Positions 1 through 7,843 of a stretch of 64,000 bases of DNA are shown piece by piece. Position numbers and translations under genes: made by a program. The DNA lies in assembly GCF_002294995.1 (NCBI RefSeq), contig NZ_NSGF01000001.1, positions 186,001 through 250,000 on the forward strand, given 5' to 3'. Within the stretch, counting starts at the first letter, position 1, and every line of letters begins with the position of its first letter. Source of the DNA: Mesorhizobium sp. WSM3860 (GTDB lineage: Bacteria; Pseudomonadota; Alphaproteobacteria; Rhizobiales; Rhizobiaceae). A model generated the notes under the pieces. That model was not told the DNA's origin. It ran no database searches and worked only from the letters and a program-made list of their open reading frames with translations.

Positions 1-623
1 TCGAAGGCGCGGTGCAGCGCCTGGCGCAGATGGCGCGCGCCGCCGGCATCCATGTCATCATGGCGACGCAGCGCCCGTCGGTCGACGTCATCACTGGCAC
101 CATCAAGGCCAATTTCCCCACCCGCATCTCCTTCCAGGTCACGTCGAAGATCGACAGCCGCACCATCCTCGGCGAGCAGGGGGCGGAGCAGCTGCTCGGC
201 ATGGGCGACATGCTCTACATGGCCGGCGGCGGCCGTATCCAGCGCGTCCACGGTCCCTTTGTCTCGGACGACGAGGTCGAGCGGATCGTCGGCCATCTCA
301 AACTGCAGGGCGTGCCGGAATATCTCGACGCTATCACCGAGGATGACGAGGAAGACGACGAGGACGGCGCCTCGGGCCGGGGCGGTTCCGGCGGCGGCGG
401 TGGCGGCAATTTCGAGGATTCCGACGATCCCTACGATCAGGCGGTGGCCGTGGTGCTGCGCGACGGAAAGGCCTCGACCAGCTACATCCAGCGCCGGCTC
501 GGCATCGGCTACAACCGCGCGGCCTCGATCATCGAGAAGATGGAGAAGGAGGGCATCGTCGGCCCGGCCAACCACGCCGGCAAACGCGAGATTCTCGTTC
601 CCACCGAGGACGACAAGTTCTAG
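1..623 (+). CDS. ftsK: DNA translocase FtsK, C-terminal part (5' end outside window)
   Basis: This is the C-terminal third of the septal DNA translocase that pumps the chromosome terminus through the closing septum and activates XerCD at dif. The open frame runs in from the window edge in frame 3, so the true start is upstream. The RecA-like motor end is visible ([20 protein letters not shown], then the [19 protein letters not shown] stretch). An acidic, glycine-rich linker follows at about residues 110-137 of the visible part. The last 60 residues form the gamma winged helix that reads KOPS sites ([14 protein letters not shown]). The visible part is intact and ends at TAG 621-623. Confidence 0.96.
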   Translation, partial: EGAVQRLAQMARAAGIHVIMATQRPSVDVITGTIKANFPTRISFQVTSKIDSRTILGEQGAEQLLGMGDMLYMAGGGRIQRVHGPFVSDDEVERIVGHLKLQGVPEYLDAITEDDEEDDEDGASGRGGSGGGGGGNFEDSDDPYDQAVAVVLRDGKASTSYIQRRLGIGYNRAASIIEKMEKEGIVGPANHAGKREILVPTEDDKF

Positions 624-766
624 CCCGGCGAGGCCCGCAGGAGGCGGCCGGCAACTTTGAACCTTCTGGCGCGTTGATGCGACCAAGCGCCGTGCGACCC
701 GCCAAACTTAGGCCCAACTGGGGGTCCAGAGACAGCGACCAAGGCAAATCACAGGAAGTGACCGGC

Positions 767-1435
767 ATGAAGACCCAGACAGATTTCGCTCCGACCCGCC
801 GACAGGTGCTCGGCCTTGGCCTGGTGCTCGCGGGCGCCGCCGCCATCAATGTCGTGCCGGGCTTCCAACTTCTGGCCCTGGCGCAGGCCGCGGTGCCGCC
901 GGCGGCGCAAAAGATCGCCGACCATTTTTCCTCGGTCAAATCGATGAGCGGCGAGTTCGTGCAGTTCGGCCCGAAGGGCGAGCAGACCGGCGGCAAGTTC
1001 TTCCTCGAACGTCCCGGCAAGATCCGTTTCAACTATGACGGATCGTCGAATTTCCGGGTGATCTCCGACGGCAAGTCGGTCGTCATCCTCAACAAGAAGC
1101 TGAACACCTCCGACCTCTATCCGCTGTCGAAGACGCCCTTGAAGCTTTTGCTCGACGACCGGATCGACCTCTCGGGCGGGCGCGTGAAGGCCGTCAAGGA
1201 AGAAGACGACCTCACCACCATCCAACTCTCCGACAAGTCGGTGTTCGGCAACGCCAAGATCACCATGATGTTCGATCCGAAGACCTACGAACTGCGCCAG
1301 TGGACGATCACCGACGCGCAGGGCAAGGACACGACGGTGATGATCTTCAACGTCAAGGAAGGCGTCTCCATCCCGGACGACACCTTCGCCATCGACTATA
1401 CGGCGAACCGCGAGCTCAATACCAAGACGCGGTAG
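767..1435 (+). CDS. LolA-family outer-membrane lipoprotein carrier protein
   Basis: A periplasmic carrier of the LolA fold that in other bacteria shuttles lipoproteins from the LolCDE complex to the outer membrane. The ATG at 767 is chosen because AGGAAG lies at 753-758; an in-frame start at 674 has no such signal. The N-terminus has twin arginines (PTRRQVLGLGL) followed by an alanine-rich hydrophobic run ending near ALAQA, which looks like a Tat signal rather than the usual Sec signal of LolA. The mature part carries typical LolA strands, such as GGKFFLERPGKIRFNY and FDPKTYELRQWTITD. It lies downstream of ftsK, a common alphaproteobacterial order. Family assignment is firm; Tat export is inferred. 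Confidence 0.88.
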   Translation: MKTQTDFAPTRRQVLGLGLVLAGAAAINVVPGFQLLALAQAAVPPAAQKIADHFSSVKSMSGEFVQFGPKGEQTGGKFFLERPGKIRFNYDGSSNFRVISDGKSVVILNKKLNTSDLYPLSKTPLKLLLDDRIDLSGGRVKAVKEEDDLTTIQLSDKSVFGNAKITMMFDPKTYELRQWTITDAQGKDTTVMIFNVKEGVSIPDDTFAIDYTANRELNTKTR

Positions 1436-1537
1436 ATCCGCCCCTGCTCAGGCAGGGACGGCCGGCAACGCGGGCCGGCTTGTCTTTATGGCGCGTGGCT
1501 GGCAGTAGATCGGCGATCTTTTGCCGGACCTCCCTAG

Positions 1538-2338
1538 ATGCCCTTCACCATAGCCACCTGGAACATCAACTCGGTGCGTCTGCGCATGCCGATCGTCGAG
1601 CGGCTGCTCAAGGAGCAGGCGCCCGACGTGCTCTGCCTGCAGGAAACCAAGGTTCCGGACGAGCTGTTTCCGGAAAAGGCTTTCCGCAAGGCGGGATACG
1701 AGCACATCCTGTTCCACGGCCAGAAAGGGTATCACGGCGTGGCGACGGTGGCGCGCCGGCCGATCGAGCTGGTTGAGAAGCGGCGTTTCTGCGAGATCGA
1801 CGACAGCCGGCATCTCTCGGTCAAGGTCCAGGCCGGTGGCAGGTCGATCCTGCTGCACAATTTCTACGTTCCGGCCGGCGGCGACGAGCCGGACCCGGAG
1901 ATCAACCGGAAATTCCGCCACAAGCTCGATTTCGTCTACGAGATGAACAGCGTGCCGGCGAGCCAGGACGATGCCTCGATCCTGGTGGGCGACCTCAACA
2001 TCGCGCCGCAGGAGCATGACGTGTGGTCGCACAAGCAATTGCTCAACGTCGTCAGCCACACGCCGGTCGAGACCGAACACTTCGAGGCGATGCGGCAGGC
2101 CGGCGGCTGGGTCGATCTGATGCGGCTCAACGTGCCGGCCGAGCAAAAACTCTACACCTGGTGGAGCTACCGCGCGAAGGACTGGGAAGCATCGAACCGC
2201 GGCCGGCGGCTCGACCATATCTGGTCGTCCGCCAATCTGGTGCCGAGCTTTGCCGGCTACGAGATTCTCAAGGCGGCGCGCGGCTGGGAGAAGCCGTCGG
2301 ACCATGTGCCGGTCATCGCGAAGTTTCAATTGGATTGA
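1538..2338 (+). CDS. xthA: Exodeoxyribonuclease III (AP endonuclease)
   Basis: A DNA-repair enzyme that incises abasic sites and removes 3' blocking groups, cytoplasmic and Mg-dependent. Its 266 residues are normal length for the ExoIII/EEP family. Visible motifs are the N-terminal IATWNINSVRLR, the metal-binding LCLQETK near residue 35, VGDLNIAP near residue 150, and the C-terminal RRLDHIWSS with SDHVPVIAKF, which supplies the catalytic Asp-His pair. The ATG at 1538 begins MPFTIATWN, which is exactly where family members start. It stands as a single gene between lolA-like and a convergent minus-strand gene. Confidence 0.95.
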   Translation: MPFTIATWNINSVRLRMPIVERLLKEQAPDVLCLQETKVPDELFPEKAFRKAGYEHILFHGQKGYHGVATVARRPIELVEKRRFCEIDDSRHLSVKVQAGGRSILLHNFYVPAGGDEPDPEINRKFRHKLDFVYEMNSVPASQDDASILVGDLNIAPQEHDVWSHKQLLNVVSHTPVETEHFEAMRQAGGWVDLMRLNVPAEQKLYTWWSYRAKDWEASNRGRRLDHIWSSANLVPSFAGYEILKAARGWEKPSDHVPVIAKFQLD

Positions 2339-2369
2339 GCGCTCAATCGGCTGAGGCCCTAGGGGGCGT

Positions 2370-2828
2370 CTATTCCGTAAACCGCGGCGCCAGCTCCTCG
2401 ATGCGGGCGATCATCTCCTGGAATTCCTCCAGGATGCGCTCGTGCAGTTGCACCGCCAGCTCCGGATACTCCTCCAGGATGCGGCGGAACATCTTGCGGC
2501 TCAAGCGGATCACTTCCGAATCGACCGCGGCCGAGGCGCTGGTCAGCCGGTTGGTGTCGGCGATCAGGGCCAGTTCGCTGAGCATGGCGCCGGGGCCTGC
2601 CGTGCCCATCGGGACGCGTTCGCCGCTGCCCTGCTCGCGATAGAGCACGATGCGCCCGCTGACCACGATATAGGCCGAGTCGGCCACGTCATCCTCGCGG
2701 TAGAGCTTGTGGTCGGCCTGCAGAAAAGTGGTCTCGGCGCCGAAGGCGAGCAGGCGCAACTGTTCCTGCGTGAAGCCCTGAAAAAGCTTCACGGCGGACA
2801 GGATGCGGATGTCGTCATCCAGCGCCAT
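2370..2828 (-). CDS. Cyclic-nucleotide-binding domain protein (Crp-like sensor domain without HTH)
   Basis: A 152-residue protein made only of a cyclic-nucleotide-binding beta roll: FQGFTQEQLRLLAFG at the N-terminus, then a VVSGRIVLYRE strand and the phosphate-binding-cassette region around GAMLSELALIADTNRLTSAS. No DNA-binding helix-turn-helix follows, so it is not a Crp-type regulator. The cassette has Ser in place of the usual Gly before Glu-Leu, so nucleotide binding is uncertain. It lies downstream of the response regulator on the same strand. In Brucella a similar protein, annotated as a cAMP-dependent kinase regulatory subunit, accompanies otpR; that parallel is from memory and is the basis for suggesting a shared role in envelope stress. 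Confidence 0.85.
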   Translation of the reverse strand: MALDDDIRILSAVKLFQGFTQEQLRLLAFGAETTFLQADHKLYREDDVADSAYIVVSGRIVLYREQGSGERVPMGTAGPGAMLSELALIADTNRLTSASAAVDSEVIRLSRKMFRRILEEYPELAVQLHERILEEFQEMIARIEELAPRFTE

Positions 2829-3012
2829 GCTAGCTGTGTCCCCGAGCGGTCAGTCCAGTCCCTCCTTTGGAGCGCCGCCTCCTTCCGGGAGCGCGCACTC
2901 CAACTTTCAATCACGCAACGTGCGATGCGTGCAGCGAGCCGATCCATCACCCTCCAGCACCAGGATCGTCCCGAGGCAGTCCCGCCCGACCGCGCATTAG
3001 ATCATGAAATGT

Positions 3013-3696
3013 TTAAGGAACCAGCTTGTAGCCGCCGCTTTCTGTCACAAGAATTTCGGCATTGGAAGGATCGCGCTCAATCTTCTGGCGCAGCCGGTAG
3101 ACATGGGTTTCCAGCGTGTGGGTGGTGACGCCGGAGTTGTAACCCCACACTTCTTCCAGCAGCACGTCGCGCGTTACCACCTTCTGGTCGGCGCGATAGA
3201 GATATTTGATGATCGAGGCTTCCTTTTCGGTCAGCCGCACCTTGGCGCCGCGCGGATCGATCAAAAGCTTCTGGCTGGGCTTGAAGGTGTAGGGGCCGAC
3301 CGAGAAGGTGGCGTCCTCGCTCTGCTCGTGCTGGCGCAACTGCGCACGGATGCGGGCCAAGAGCACGGCGAAGCGGAAAGGCTTGGTGACGTAGTCGTTG
3401 GCGCCGGCCTCGAGCCCCAGAATCGTGTCGGAATCGGTGTCGTGGCCGGTCAGCATGATGATCGGCGCCTTATAGCCGCCCTTGCGCAGGATTTTCACCG
3501 CCTCGCGACCGTCCATGTCGGGCAGGCCGACGTCCATGATGAGCAGATCGACAAGGCCGCCGCGCGCCGCGGCAACGCCTTTTGCGGCAGAGGCTTCCTG
3601 CTGGACGTCGAATTCCTCGTAAAGCGCCAGTTGCTCGACGAGGGTGGCTCGCAGGTCGTCGTCGTCGTCAACGATCAGAATGGTGCGTGATGTCAT
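3013..3696 (-). CDS. OmpR-family response regulator, CenR/OtpR type
   Basis: A two-component response regulator with an N-terminal receiver domain (acidic IVDDDDDLR, phospho-acceptor Asp in LLIMDVGLPDMDG near residue 56, Lys in NDYVTKPF near 106) and a C-terminal winged helix (LTEKEASIIKYLYRADQ, TLETHVYRLRQKIE). Sequence and neighbourhood match the alphaproteobacterial CenR/OtpR group, which controls envelope functions and beta-lactam tolerance. Assignment to that exact orthologue is by recall. The ATG at 3696 is chosen over the upstream in-frame TTG at 3702. It is divergent from an L,D-transpeptidase gene, and about 95 bases separate the two starts. No histidine kinase is adjacent. Confidence 0.87.
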   Translation of the reverse strand: MTSRTILIVDDDDDLRATLVEQLALYEEFDVQQEASAAKGVAAARGGLVDLLIMDVGLPDMDGREAVKILRKGGYKAPIIMLTGHDTDSDTILGLEAGANDYVTKPFRFAVLLARIRAQLRQHEQSEDATFSVGPYTFKPSQKLLIDPRGAKVRLTEKEASIIKYLYRADQKVVTRDVLLEEVWGYNSGVTTHTLETHVYRLRQKIERDPSNAEILVTESGGYKLVP

Positions 3697-3791
3697 GATC
3701 AATCCGTTGTTTTAAAAAGAATATTCAGTTGACCTCCCCCCATTTATGCGGAAGCTCACCGGCGCAACAGTCGATCACAGTGATTTGTTCC

Positions 3792-4376
3792 GTGAGACAA
3801 TCATACAAGAAAAAACGTGCGCGCAATGCGGCAGGCGCATTTTTGCCGAAAGGCCTGCAGGTCCTGGTTGTGCGCGCGAGGCCCGGCAACCCTGCGCAGG
3901 GATTTCTGCAAGCCGGCAAGACGGTGTTTCCCTGCGCCCTCGGGCGCGGCGGCATTTCCGCCAGCAAGCGCGAGGGCGACGGCGCGACGCCGCTGGCTGC
4001 GATGCGGATATTGTCAGGCTATTTCCGCAACGACCAGTTTCCCGGCGGGCGCCGGACGAGGCTGGCGATGGCGCCGATCGGCCCGGATCTCGGCTGGTGC
4101 GAGGTGCCGCAAGACCGCAACTACAATCGGCCGGTGAAGATCCCCTATGGCGCCAGCCATGAACGGATGCGGCGCGCCGACCAGCTCTATGATGTGTGCC
4201 TGGTGCTGGACTGGAACATCGCGCCGCGCCGGCGCGGGCGCGGCAGCGCAATCTTCTTCCATCTGGCGCGCCCCGGCTTCACGCCGACGCAGGGTTGCGT
4301 CGCGGTGACGGCGCGCACCATGGCGAGGCTGCTTCCGATGCTGTCGGACCGGACGGTGGTGAAGGTGGTGAGGTAG
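3792..4376 (+). CDS. L,D-transpeptidase (YkuD fold) family protein
   Basis: A predicted peptidoglycan cross-linking or lipoprotein-anchoring enzyme of the YkuD family. The C-terminal catalytic motif is clear: a conserved His in AIFFHLARPGF and the nucleophilic Cys in TPTQGCVAV. The start is uncertain. The frame is open from TTG 3729, with GTG codons at 3780 and 3792; none has a strong ribosome-binding site, and 3792 is taken because it leaves room for a promoter. No convincing signal peptide is visible from any of these starts, which is odd for a cell-wall enzyme. The gene is divergent from the CenR/OtpR-type regulator, suggesting it could be a target. Confidence 0.8.
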   Translation: MRQSYKKKRARNAAGAFLPKGLQVLVVRARPGNPAQGFLQAGKTVFPCALGRGGISASKREGDGATPLAAMRILSGYFRNDQFPGGRRTRLAMAPIGPDLGWCEVPQDRNYNRPVKIPYGASHERMRRADQLYDVCLVLDWNIAPRRRGRGSAIFFHLARPGFTPTQGCVAVTARTMARLLPMLSDRTVVKVVR

Positions 4377-4457
4377 GAGTAGGGGAGTAGGGGATGTCAC
4401 GCCGGACGCAGGTCCACCGAACCGAGATTCCCTACCTTCCTACTCCCCTACTCCCTT
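4371..4457. repeat. Long imperfect inverted repeat between convergent genes
   Basis: A purine-rich arm at 4371-4394 (aggtaggagtaggggagtag and on) faces a pyrimidine-rich arm at about 4429-4457 (ccctaccttcctactcccct and on). They can pair as a long imperfect hairpin around a 34-base loop. It starts inside the last codons of the L,D-transpeptidase gene and ends 7 bases before the stop of the converging DUF1127 gene. It may serve as a bidirectional terminator or be a dispersed palindromic repeat. Confidence 0.6.
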
Positions 4458-4463
4458 CTTCCC

Positions 4464-4721
4464 TTAGTGCCGCGCAGGCTGCTGCCAACCCGTATCCAGC
4501 AATCCGATCCGGCCAAACTCCCGGTCCATCGCCTTTGCGATGTCCCTGCGCTCGGCGCCAATGTCGCGCAACTGGCGATCGGAGAGATTCTCGACGGATT
4601 CGTCGGAAAGCCGAGCGGCGACCCGGGCTTGGCGCAGCCAATCGAATGCCGAACGCAGCCAAAGCGTGATGCCGGAGTCGGATTTCTGGGCGGCGTGAGA
4701 TTTCAGGACGATCTCGGTCAT
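4464..4721 (-). CDS. Small DUF1127 (YjiS-like) protein
   Basis: An 85-residue protein ending in a DUF1127 motif: ARLSDESVENLSDRQLRDIG followed by AERRDIAKAM. In rhizobia and relatives, short arginine-rich DUF1127 proteins have been linked to RNA turnover and phosphate or carbon regulation; this one is longer than the roughly 50-residue minimal form, with about 30 extra N-terminal residues. It is a monocistronic gene converging on the L,D-transpeptidase. Family membership is well supported; function here is unknown. Confidence 0.82.
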   Translation of the reverse strand: MTEIVLKSHAAQKSDSGITLWLRSAFDWLRQARVAARLSDESVENLSDRQLRDIGAERRDIAKAMDREFGRIGLLDTGWQQPARH

Positions 4722-4851
4722 GGCTCTATCCGTGTTCTCCGGATATCAAATCCGGTTTGATGGTTGATCGATGCAGCCATCTTGCCGGATTGAAAAACAA
4801 ACGGGAAACGAGTAGTTCTTGTCTGATCATAAAGTTTTATTTGGAGATCGG

Positions 4852-5779
4852 ATGGCCCGCTTGCTGCCCGGAACGCGTGCGTTGAGGACGTTCGAGGCGG
4901 CGGCCCGGCACCTCAATTTCACCCGTGCCGCGGACGAGCTTGGCCTGACGCCGGCGGCGGTCAGCCACCAGATCAAGGAAATAGAGGATCAGCTCGACCT
5001 CATGCTGTTCACGCGCACCAGCCGCACCATCCGGCTAACCGAAGCGGGAAACGTTCTGTTCGAAGCCTCGGTCGATGCGCTCGACCTGCTTGGCCGCGCC
5101 GTTACCCGCGCGCGCAAGATGACGAGAGGCACGGCGCTGCTGAAAGTGACGCTCGACGCGCAGTTCGCAACCAAGTGGCTGATGCGGCGCGTCGACGTTT
5201 TCCGCCGGCAGAAGCCGGGTGTCGAGTTGCGCTTCGATATTACCTATGAAGTCAGGGATTTTGAGCGGGACGATGTCGATATCGGCATTCGTTTCGGCGC
5301 CGGCAAATATCCCGGGCTCTGCGCTCACCGGCTGTTCGAGAACATCATCATCCCCGTCTGCAGCCCGGCGCTGCTCGCCTCAGGCCCGCCGCTGAAGGAG
5401 CCGCGCGATCTCTTCCACCATACGCTTGCGCATATCGAATGGTCCCGGCAGGGCGTCACTTGGCCGAACTGGAGCATGTGGATGCACGCGGCAGGCGTCG
5501 AAGATTTCGACGACAGCCGCACCCTTGTCTTCGGGTCCTCGACCGATGCCGCGCAGGCGGCGCTCCGACGGCAATGCGGTGGCGCTTGCCGACTTCGCCA
5601 TGGTGGCCAACGACCTTTCGCAAGGGCGGCTGATCCGGCCCTTCGAGCTCGGCATCAAGGTCGCGCCGGAATTCGCCTATTTCCTGGTTTATCCGGAAGC
5701 GATGAAGGACGACGCGCGCATCGTCGCCTTCCGCGAATGGCTTCTCGACGAAGTCACGAAAGACGCAGATGCGGGGTAG
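4852..5779 (+). pseudogene. LysR-family regulator (GcvA-like) broken by a +1 frameshift
   Basis: The frame from ATG 4852 (GGAG at 4843-4846) encodes a LysR helix-turn-helix (LPGTRALRTFEAAARHLNFT, then ELGLTPAAVSHQIKEIE) and most of a GcvA-type effector domain up to VFGSSTDAAQAAL near 5564. There the frame is lost. The expected continuation, NAVALADFAMVANDLSQGRL through FREWLLDEVTKDADAG, is found in the +1 frame and stops at 5779. One extra C in the run CTCCGAC (5564-5568) explains this: reading CTC GAC GGC restores a full protein of about 308 residues. Either a sequencing error or a real inactivating indel. Without repair the gene would read through to 6267 as nonsense. Confidence 0.85.
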
Positions 5780-5792
5780 CAGCTCCGGACCG

Positions 5793-5854
5793 CTCTATCT
5801 CTTTGTTTGGCGCAATTCGGACGGAAACCGTTTCACTTTTCCTGGATGCTCTAG
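5793..5854. repeat. Dispersed ~62-bp intergenic element, copy 1
   Basis: This stretch starts ctctatctctttgtttggcg and ends cctggatgctctag. It is clearly related to 42055-42122 (copy 2), with matching ends, the shared ggacggaaa core and a few small indels. The right end supplies the TAG stop codon of the minus-strand DUF1761 gene (5851-5853). Degraded pieces of the same core and tail occur near 16250-16285 and 56443-56470. I recall similar sequences in many Mesorhizobium genomes, but this was not checked. Confidence 0.75.
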
Positions 5855-6276
5855 CCTGCCGGCGCGGCCGGCGCGCCGAACCAACCGATCACGGCGCCGA
5901 TGATGAGCAGCACGCCGAGCCAATGGCCGGCATCGATCAGCGTGAGGTCCCAGCCGAAGCCCTCATAGCGGTGGTTGACCGACAGCGTGGTGGCGACGAA
6001 GCCAAACCAGAGCACAAAGCCGAAGATCACGCCGGCGAGCGGGTTGGGCTCGCCGCCGGTCATCGCGCCGACCACCAGCGTCATGACCAGCGCCATGACG
6101 AGCTCGGCGACGAAACTGACGATGAACGGAACGGCCGAGCGCTTCATCGTCGCCGGATCGAGCTTTGCCGCCTTCAGCCAGGGCTTGCTCAGGCCCATGT
6201 ACCAGGCGGCGCCGAACAGCCAGGCCGCGACGGCGGCGACGATCACCGCCAGCCAGTTCACCGTTGAGAAATCCAT
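5851..6276 (-). CDS. DUF1761 family membrane protein
   Basis: A 141-residue inner-membrane protein with four hydrophobic segments: NWLAVIVAAVAAWLFGAAWY at the N-terminus, a central VSFVAELVMALVMTLVVGAM, then LAGVIFGFVLWFGFVATTL and the C-terminal LGVLLIIGAVIGWFGAP. The layout and the AAWYMGLSKPWLKA motif fit DUF1761, whose function is unknown. The ATG at 6276 is preferred over an upstream in-frame start because a GGGAGGGG ribosome-binding site lies just before it and the protein then begins MDFSTVNW. Its stop codon lies in the dispersed element at 5793-5854. Confidence 0.82.
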   Translation of the reverse strand: MDFSTVNWLAVIVAAVAAWLFGAAWYMGLSKPWLKAAKLDPATMKRSAVPFIVSFVAELVMALVMTLVVGAMTGGEPNPLAGVIFGFVLWFGFVATTLSVNHRYEGFGWDLTLIDAGHWLGVLLIIGAVIGWFGAPAAPAG

Positions 6277-6326
6277 AGAATCCCCTCCCGAAAGATGAGC
6301 GATGGAAGCCCTGTTCGCCGGCCGCG

Positions 6327-6998
6327 TCAAGCCGAAGCGGTCGAAGCCCATCGCCATACGGTCGTGCGCTTGACCTCGGCATCCTCCAGAACGCGCGTCA
6401 CGGGCACCTGGTAGGAGGCGAGCGATTGCAGGCCGGCCTTCGGCAGATAGGCGCGGCCGGGATCACCGACGAGGATGTCGGCCCCGCGCGCCCTGAGGCT
6501 CGTGAACCACGGCGTCAGCCTGTCCGCCAAAGGCTTGTCGTAGAAGACGTCGCCGGCGAGGACGACGTCCCAGCCGTCATCCGTGCCGATGCAGTCTCTG
6601 TCGAGAAATTCGGCCTTTACGCCATTGGCTTCCAGGTTGAGGGTGATAATCGTCGCGCAAAAGGGATCGATATCGGCCGCGGTCACTTCAGCCGCGCCGG
6701 CCTTCAAGGCAGCGATGGCGACCATGCCGGAGCCGGAGGCGAAGTCGAGCACGCGTTTCCCCCGCACCGCCGCCGGATGGTCGAGCACATAGCGGGCGAG
6801 GCCCTGGCCGCCGGCCCAGGCGAAAGCCCAGAAGGGCGGCGGCAGGCCGATCTCGGCCAGCTCCTCCTCGGTGCGCAGCCACAGGTCGTGCGCCTCGTCG
6901 GCCAGGTGCAGCAGCACTTCCGGCACATGCGGCGGCGCCATCAGCGCCGTATTGTCGAGGATGAAGGTCTTCGCGTTTTTCGGGGTGAGCCTGATCAC
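6327..6998 (-). CDS. Class I SAM-dependent methyltransferase (ETFB-KMT/METTL20-like)
   Basis: A 223-residue methyltransferase. Motif I is GKRVLDFASGSGMVAIAALK near residue 80, followed by AAEVTAADIDPFC and a post-motif WDVVLAGDVFYDKPL. Close relatives are protein-lysine or nicotinamide-type N-methyltransferases, including those acting on electron-transfer flavoprotein beta; the substrate here is not shown by sequence. The start is a GTG at 6998 whose last bases overlap the TGA of the EVE-domain gene (GTGA), so translation is probably coupled. It is the last gene of the tsaD-gpsA-yciI-EVE run. Confidence 0.85.
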   Translation of the reverse strand: MIRLTPKNAKTFILDNTALMAPPHVPEVLLHLADEAHDLWLRTEEELAEIGLPPPFWAFAWAGGQGLARYVLDHPAAVRGKRVLDFASGSGMVAIAALKAGAAEVTAADIDPFCATIITLNLEANGVKAEFLDRDCIGTDDGWDVVLAGDVFYDKPLADRLTPWFTSLRARGADILVGDPGRAYLPKAGLQSLASYQVPVTRVLEDAEVKRTTVWRWASTASA

Positions 6999-7420
6999 GG
7001 CGCCGGGTCGAGGCCGGCCATGCGGCAGACCTCTTTCCACTCTGCCGGCGTCACCGGCTGCACGGAAAGCCGGCCAAGCCGAACGAGCGCCATGTCGGCC
7101 AGTTTCGGATTGGCCTTGACCTGTTCCAACGTCACCGGCTTCGGCACGTCCTTCCAGGCGCGGATGTCGACGCATTCCCAGCGCGGGTCGTCGGTGGTGG
7201 TGTCGGGGTGGGCGAGCGCGCAGACCTCGGCGATGCCGACGATGTCGAGGCCTTCATTGGAATGATAGAAGAAACCGAGGTCGCCGATCTGCATGGCTTT
7301 CATGTTGTTGCGCGCGGCGTAGTTGCGCACGCCGTCCCACTGCGTGCCGGCCTTGCCCTTCGCCTTCAGCGCCTCGAAGGAAAAGACCGACGGTTCGGAC
7401 TTGAACAGCCAGTAGTTCAT
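6995..7420 (-). CDS. EVE domain-containing protein
   Basis: A 141-residue single-domain protein of the EVE/PUA-like family. It begins MNYWLFKSEPSVFSFEAL, has the central WDGVRNYAARNNMKAM, and continues with FFYHSNEGLDIVGIAEV. The fold binds modified bases, and bacterial stand-alone versions (thymocyte nuclear protein 1 type) are thought to read modified nucleotides in RNA or DNA. It overlaps the downstream methyltransferase by four bases and follows yciI after a gap of about 108 bases that contains a short palindrome. Confidence 0.9.
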   Translation of the reverse strand: MNYWLFKSEPSVFSFEALKAKGKAGTQWDGVRNYAARNNMKAMQIGDLGFFYHSNEGLDIVGIAEVCALAHPDTTTDDPRWECVDIRAWKDVPKPVTLEQVKANPKLADMALVRLGRLSVQPVTPAEWKEVCRMAGLDPAP

Positions 7421-7486
7421 CTCAGTTGTCCCCTTGCCATTGCCGGTTCGCCACGATGACGCGTCGGCGCTCTTGCTACCCTTATC

Positions 7487-7511
7487 CTTTCCCCGTTCTC
7501 GCGGGGAGAGG
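7487..7511. repeat. Short extragenic palindrome
   Basis: The sequence ctttccccgttctcgcgggg with the following agag forms a near-perfect hairpin with a six-base loop, in the gap between yciI-like and the EVE gene. It belongs by composition to the C/G-rich palindromes that recur at 34.7, 36.4, 38.7, 52.3 and 60.3 kb. Confidence 0.6.
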
Positions 7512-7528
7512 GGAGCACAAGCGAGCGG

Positions 7529-7825
7529 TCACGCGCCGGCGGGCTTCTGGAAAACCCAGTTCCATGCACGAATTTCGACGCTTTCGAACAGGCCGGCCTT
7601 CGCGTAAGGGTCGGCGGCCGCCAGGGCTTGCGCGCTAGCCATATCGGGCGCCTCGATCATCACCAGGCTTCCGTCGGGCTTGCCGTCGGCGTCGAGGAAG
7701 GGACCGGCAAAGGCAAGTCTTCCTTCGCTGATCAGGCCTTCCAGGAACGCCGCATGCGCCGGCCTTGTGTCGGCGCGCAGTTGCAAGCTGCCGGGCTTGT
7801 CCTTGCAAATCAACGCAAACAGCAT
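7529..7825 (-). CDS. YciI family protein
   Basis: A 98-residue ferredoxin-like alpha+beta protein of the YciI/YCII family: MLFALICKDKPGSLQLR at the N-terminus, RPAHAAFLEGLISEGRLAFA, AGPFLDADGKPDGSLVMIEA, and DPYAKAGLFESVEIRAWNW at the C-terminus. The conserved His in RPAHAAFL and the Asp-Pro of ADPYAKAGL are present. Members are small dehydrochlorinase-like or accessory proteins, and physiological function is mostly unknown. It lies 18 bases downstream of gpsA on the same strand, likely in one operon. Confidence 0.9.
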   Translation of the reverse strand: MLFALICKDKPGSLQLRADTRPAHAAFLEGLISEGRLAFAGPFLDADGKPDGSLVMIEAPDMASAQALAAADPYAKAGLFESVEIRAWNWVFQKPAGA

Positions 7826-7843
7826 GTTTCAAACTCCGAGAAT

